This document shows positions 60,978 to 64,000 of a DNA stretch of 64,000 bases, in pieces. Under the pieces are notes generated by a model. It was not told where the DNA came from and did no database searches. It saw only the letters and a list, made by a program, of their open reading frames with translations. The DNA is from Hirudinaria manillensis (lineage: Eukaryota; Annelida; Clitellata; Hirudinida; Hirudinidae). Made by a program: the position numbers and the translations under genes. Numbering within the stretch: the first letter of the stretch is position 1; each line of letters starts with the position of its first letter. Location of the stretch: contig CM067528.1 in the NCBI GenBank assembly GCA_034509925.1, positions 11,420,001-11,484,000 on the forward strand, in the 5' to 3' direction.

Positions 60978-63044
60978 TCATGTTCTTTCTCGTAAATCAT
61001 CGATCAATGTTTTCAGATCTTCTGGGTAAAGTAAGTCAATGCTTCCAGGCGTGAGAACTTTTTCAAATCCAGTCCTTATAGCCTCAAAATATGTTGCTGA
61101 ACGAGGCCGGATTTTGAGAAAATATAACTTTTCTAAATACAAATCGAGGTTATGAGAAGATAGCTTGACATCACGTCCACCCTTAATAAGTTCTATATCT
61201 GTGCCAGGAACTGTGAGGCTTAAGCCATCGAAAGGTCTTCCTCTACACAAAATCAAATCATTGATTATTTCCTCCTTTCGACACTGAGAAAGACCGCGAT
61301 CAGCTCGAATTTTACTAAGTTCCATTTTAATTGAAAGAAGTCGTGAAATCGACGGAAACTTTTCGATTAAATCGGAATAATCCCTTCCCAAATGGGAATT
61401 GTTCTTACATTTGATTGCTAACAACCGTCGAAAAAACTCAATATCTGCTTTAATGTTAAGATATTGCTTATCTATGATCGCCTTAGCCATAATTTTTCCT
61501 AACAATTCAAATTCTTCAACTTTTTCTGGCAAAAGAGTATGAATAACTTCGTCATTTGACATTCTATTTGGTTCTCCTTGCCAGAGACCAGCATATTTCG
61601 TTTGCAACTTCCGAGATAAAATTGTGTAAACCTCCCTCGTCATTTCAGATCCAATTTCAATTTCATTTTTGAATGAGAAATTCCAATAGGAAGTAATATT
61701 TTCATCATTTCTTCGGAATATATCAAAAATATCATTCAGAAAGTCTTTTCTTGATACTTTAAAGTTTAGTTTTACAGGTGGTATCGGTTGAAGGTTGGTG
61801 AATAGTTCGCGTCTCATGTTCCAATTAACTATTGCAGGGCAGGTTCTTATTATACTCCAATTGTCCTTGATATGACTTTGGTTGGAAGTTTGTGGAAAAT
61901 GCTTTGCAAGGCACCTAAAACCAATTCTTGTACTTATTTCACGCTTTTTCATTAAGTCATAGAATTGATACCAATTGCTATTCAGTTCTCTTAAGGATTC
62001 AAGTACTTTCGCTATTGCAATGCCGTAACTTTCAACGCCATCGCTGATGCTTGAATCAAAGTTTTCGGTAATGCGACATAGCGCATCCTTATTCATCGTA
62101 ATTTCAAGAAAGTAATCTAAACAGTTAGTAAGGAGAAGACTAAATTTGTCGAATAAGCCGCTATGGTATGATAAATCATATGTAAAGGCATTTAGAAAAG
62201 ACTTAATAACGAATGTTTGATCACCGATTTTAGAAGGGTCGCATAACAGAGTATAGAATTGATAAAGAAGACCACTGAGAATGAATTGCATGCAAAAACT
62301 GTACCTGTAAATGTCATTTTCCTCGATTATTTTTGATGCACAGTCCAAAGCTGTGACAAGGCATTGTTCATTGAACACAATGTTCTTCATTGCTTTAAAA
62401 GTAGGACATTTCAAATCAATTGTCTCTCCGGGGTTGAAGCAATAAAATATTTTTTCTAGATGTTCCGTGTGGGGGAGATTAATCTCGTCTTTCAGCGCAA
62501 ATTTCAATTTGATTTTGTTCCAGATATTTAGATCATAAAACCAGGATATTGGCATTTTTTCGATTAATATGGCAAATAACGTCACGGCAGTATGGGATAA
62601 TCTATCACAACACGGACTTAAATGATTTATAAATCTGGCCAACTCACAACACGGATGTAAATGACCATTTATAAATCCAATCAACATACTTGACAGGTCC
62701 TCATTATTAATGGTTAGTGGATTGGCATAGTATATAAGTTTTAGAACAATATCACTTTTAAACTCCTTAAGACCCTTTTTAATGATAGGCCTGATAATCG
62801 TAGATACGAAATACTGTAGTTGCTCCAAATCGTTTTGGAACGCAGAATTTTTAAAATTACTTTCGTGAATTTCGTTATCCAAGAACTTTGGTACAGGCGG
62901 AAGGATGGCATTGACAATCATTAAGTATTTATCAACGGAAGAAGTTGAACTATTTATGCATTCACCAAGAGCATCTCCATACCCGATTTCCATCCATTCT
63001 TTCAACGACTTAGTTCCAACGTTTTCTTTCAATGCTAGGATCAT
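60978..63044 (-). CDS. Intronless TRIP12-like HECT protein lacking the catalytic C-lobe
   Basis: The ORF encodes 688 residues with no introns. The TAA just upstream of the ATG supports this start. Residues about 1-430 match the paralogous fragments in this window. From about 440 the TRIP12/Ufd4-type HECT N-lobe appears: FSFKNEIEIGSEMTREVYTI followed by KYAGLWQGE, then FELLGKIMAKAIIDKQYL, then LSLTVPGTDIELIKGGRDVK, then HNLDLYLEKL and FEAIRTGFEKVL…LYPEDLKTLI. HECT ligases pass ubiquitin through a Cys in the C-lobe, about 100 residues further on. Here the frame ends at LIDDLRERT, so that lobe and the Cys are absent. It could therefore bind an E2 or substrate but should not form a thioester. It is open over 2 kb, which argues for selection or youth. 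The absence of introns suggests a retrocopy. Confidence 0.85.
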   Translation of the reverse strand: MILALKENVGTKSLKEWMEIGYGDALGECINSSTSSVDKYLMIVNAILPPVPKFLDNEIHESNFKNSAFQNDLEQLQYFVSTIIRPIIKKGLKEFKSDIVLKLIYYANPLTINNEDLSSMLIGFINGHLHPCCELARFINHLSPCCDRLSHTAVTLFAILIEKMPISWFYDLNIWNKIKLKFALKDEINLPHTEHLEKIFYCFNPGETIDLKCPTFKAMKNIVFNEQCLVTALDCASKIIEENDIYRYSFCMQFILSGLLYQFYTLLCDPSKIGDQTFVIKSFLNAFTYDLSYHSGLFDKFSLLLTNCLDYFLEITMNKDALCRITENFDSSISDGVESYGIAIAKVLESLRELNSNWYQFYDLMKKREISTRIGFRCLAKHFPQTSNQSHIKDNWSIIRTCPAIVNWNMRRELFTNLQPIPPVKLNFKVSRKDFLNDIFDIFRRNDENITSYWNFSFKNEIEIGSEMTREVYTILSRKLQTKYAGLWQGEPNRMSNDEVIHTLLPEKVEEFELLGKIMAKAIIDKQYLNIKADIEFFRRLLAIKCKNNSHLGRDYSDLIEKFPSISRLLSIKMELSKIRADRGLSQCRKEEIINDLILCRGRPFDGLSLTVPGTDIELIKGGRDVKLSSHNLDLYLEKLYFLKIRPRSATYFEAIRTGFEKVLTPGSIDLLYPEDLKTLIDDLRERT

Positions 63045-63600
63045 AGGAATTTATAATTTGTTCAAGTGTACTGACGACCATCTTCTTTGTGGCGCACATG
63101 TTTACTTATGAATTTTAAGGTCAGTTGAGATTGTAGATGAGCAAGAAAGGAGCTTCTTAAAAAAGACTCTGAATATGTTCAGACATAATAATTAATTTTT
63201 TTCAATTTAATTTAATTTAAATTTTATAAAGCACTTTTTAGATCAAGATTTAGACAGATAATTGTTGATACTAATTTCTAAACCTGCTCGAAATTCGCAT
63301 TGAACGTACGTTCAACTTCTTGGATCGAGTATGAATTCACTCACAGGGCCTCTACCTTACCTAACCACGGACATATTAATTAATATATAAATATATAAAC
63401 GAATATGACGCCTTCTATCACTAAGCGCTCAACTTGTCGAGACGAGTATGAATTCATCCACAGAATGCTGGTGATCGACACCATATTTGGCTTCCTTCCA
63501 CTTTATTAGCATTTGTGAATAAGGCCTCACGATTTCCAAGCCTGCGACAAGCCTCTGACGCCACCATCGGAGTGATTTCGACTAACACACTTACCGATTC
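63045..63600. other. Right-edge sequence with two related short segments
   Basis: The phrases caacttcttggatcgagtat followed by gaattcactcacag (near 63312) and caacttgtcgagacgagtat followed by gaattcatccacag (near 63431) are similar copies about 120 bp apart. This may be part of the repeat that carries the LINE fragment. No gene is recognised. Confidence 0.45.
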
Positions 63601-63609
63601 AACAATTTT

Positions 63610-63862
63610 ATGAAAATGAACGAACTCATACCACCACGACTGACTCGAAGTAACGATGAAGGTTAGCTATCTGGGTTGCTATAGCATTTGTGAAAACGGC
63701 CGACCTGAATCTGTCTATGGCGATGGGGCTGGTATCGTGCCAGGTTTCGGTCACGAAGAAAACATAAATGGCTTCGTGATGAATTAACTCCATGATTTTG
63801 TCGACTTTGTTGTTGAGTGACCTCACGTCAACTCCACCTACCAGCTTCTTTTAAAACATTTG
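63610..63862 (-). mobile_element. LINE (non-LTR retrotransposon) endonuclease fragment
   Basis: The minus-strand reading GGVDVRSLNNKVDKIMELI…VFFVTETWHDTS is the start of an APE-type endonuclease domain as found in CR1/Jockey-like LINEs (pattern NxRSLxNKxD…I.alTETW). The frame then drifts into unrelated sequence after about 65 residues, and no reverse transcriptase follows in this window. It is a short, broken remnant. Confidence 0.75.
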
Positions 63863-64000
63863 TAACACTCAAGACCTCCCACGAGAGACTTTAATAAAGA
63901 TTAAGTTCGTGAACCCTCGCTTTACAAGAATTTTAGACGTTAACTCCTCCTTATTCCTGATCGCAAGCTATCTCTGAAAACTGTGATTCTATTTTGCTCT

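Overview
This window is animal nuclear DNA, not prokaryotic. Genes are split by short AT-rich introns with GT-AG boundaries, and the proteins are metazoan: a large lipid transfer protein of the apolipophorin type, a V-ATPase a subunit, IST1, Suppressor of fused, a CUB/LDLa receptor and a TRIP12-like HECT protein. The lipoprotein and the abundance of (GAT)n, (TTA)n and (TCA)n arrays suggest an arthropod or a related protostome. I cannot name the species.

Layout. Positions 1-10,600 are gene-poor: the first exon of a probable SCYL2-type pseudokinase at the left edge (minus strand), a 49-bp minisatellite of about 27 copies (2060-3380), and several micro- and minisatellites. Positions 10,625-33,353 (minus) hold one gene of about 40 exons for an apolipophorin-like lipoprotein of roughly 4,100 residues, with a signal peptide, an N-terminal lipid transfer module, a 4.35-kb central exon, a VWD domain and a probable vWA-like C-terminal domain. 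One of its introns carries a complete, apparently recent LTR element (17,832-19,946), inserted antisense. The element has no pol and encodes one SAP-domain protein.

Positions 33,560-39,800 are intergenic, with a (TTA)n array and a duplicated block made of a decayed copy of the V-ATPase last exon plus a HECT-like pseudogene. Positions 39,919-48,066 (plus) hold a 21-exon V-ATPase a-subunit gene, followed by a second copy of the same duplicated block. That copy includes an extra terminal exon that is still open. Then, all on the minus strand, come IST1 (48,988-50,547), Suppressor of fused (51,501-54,760), an LRP3/10/12-like CUB/LDLa receptor with PPxY motifs (55,538-60,583), and an intronless TRIP12-like HECT gene that stops before the catalytic C-lobe (60,978-63,044). 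A LINE endonuclease fragment lies at the right edge.

The genes do not form a pathway. IST1 (ESCRT-III), the V-ATPase and the PPxY receptor all belong to the endosomal system, but their proximity may be chance. The most unusual items are the SAP-only LTR element and its fragments, the HECT protein without a catalytic lobe and its pseudogene copies, and the duplicated V-ATPase terminal exon. Exon boundaries were read by eye from splice signals, reading frame and family similarity. Where I give exact values, phase was checked across the junction.
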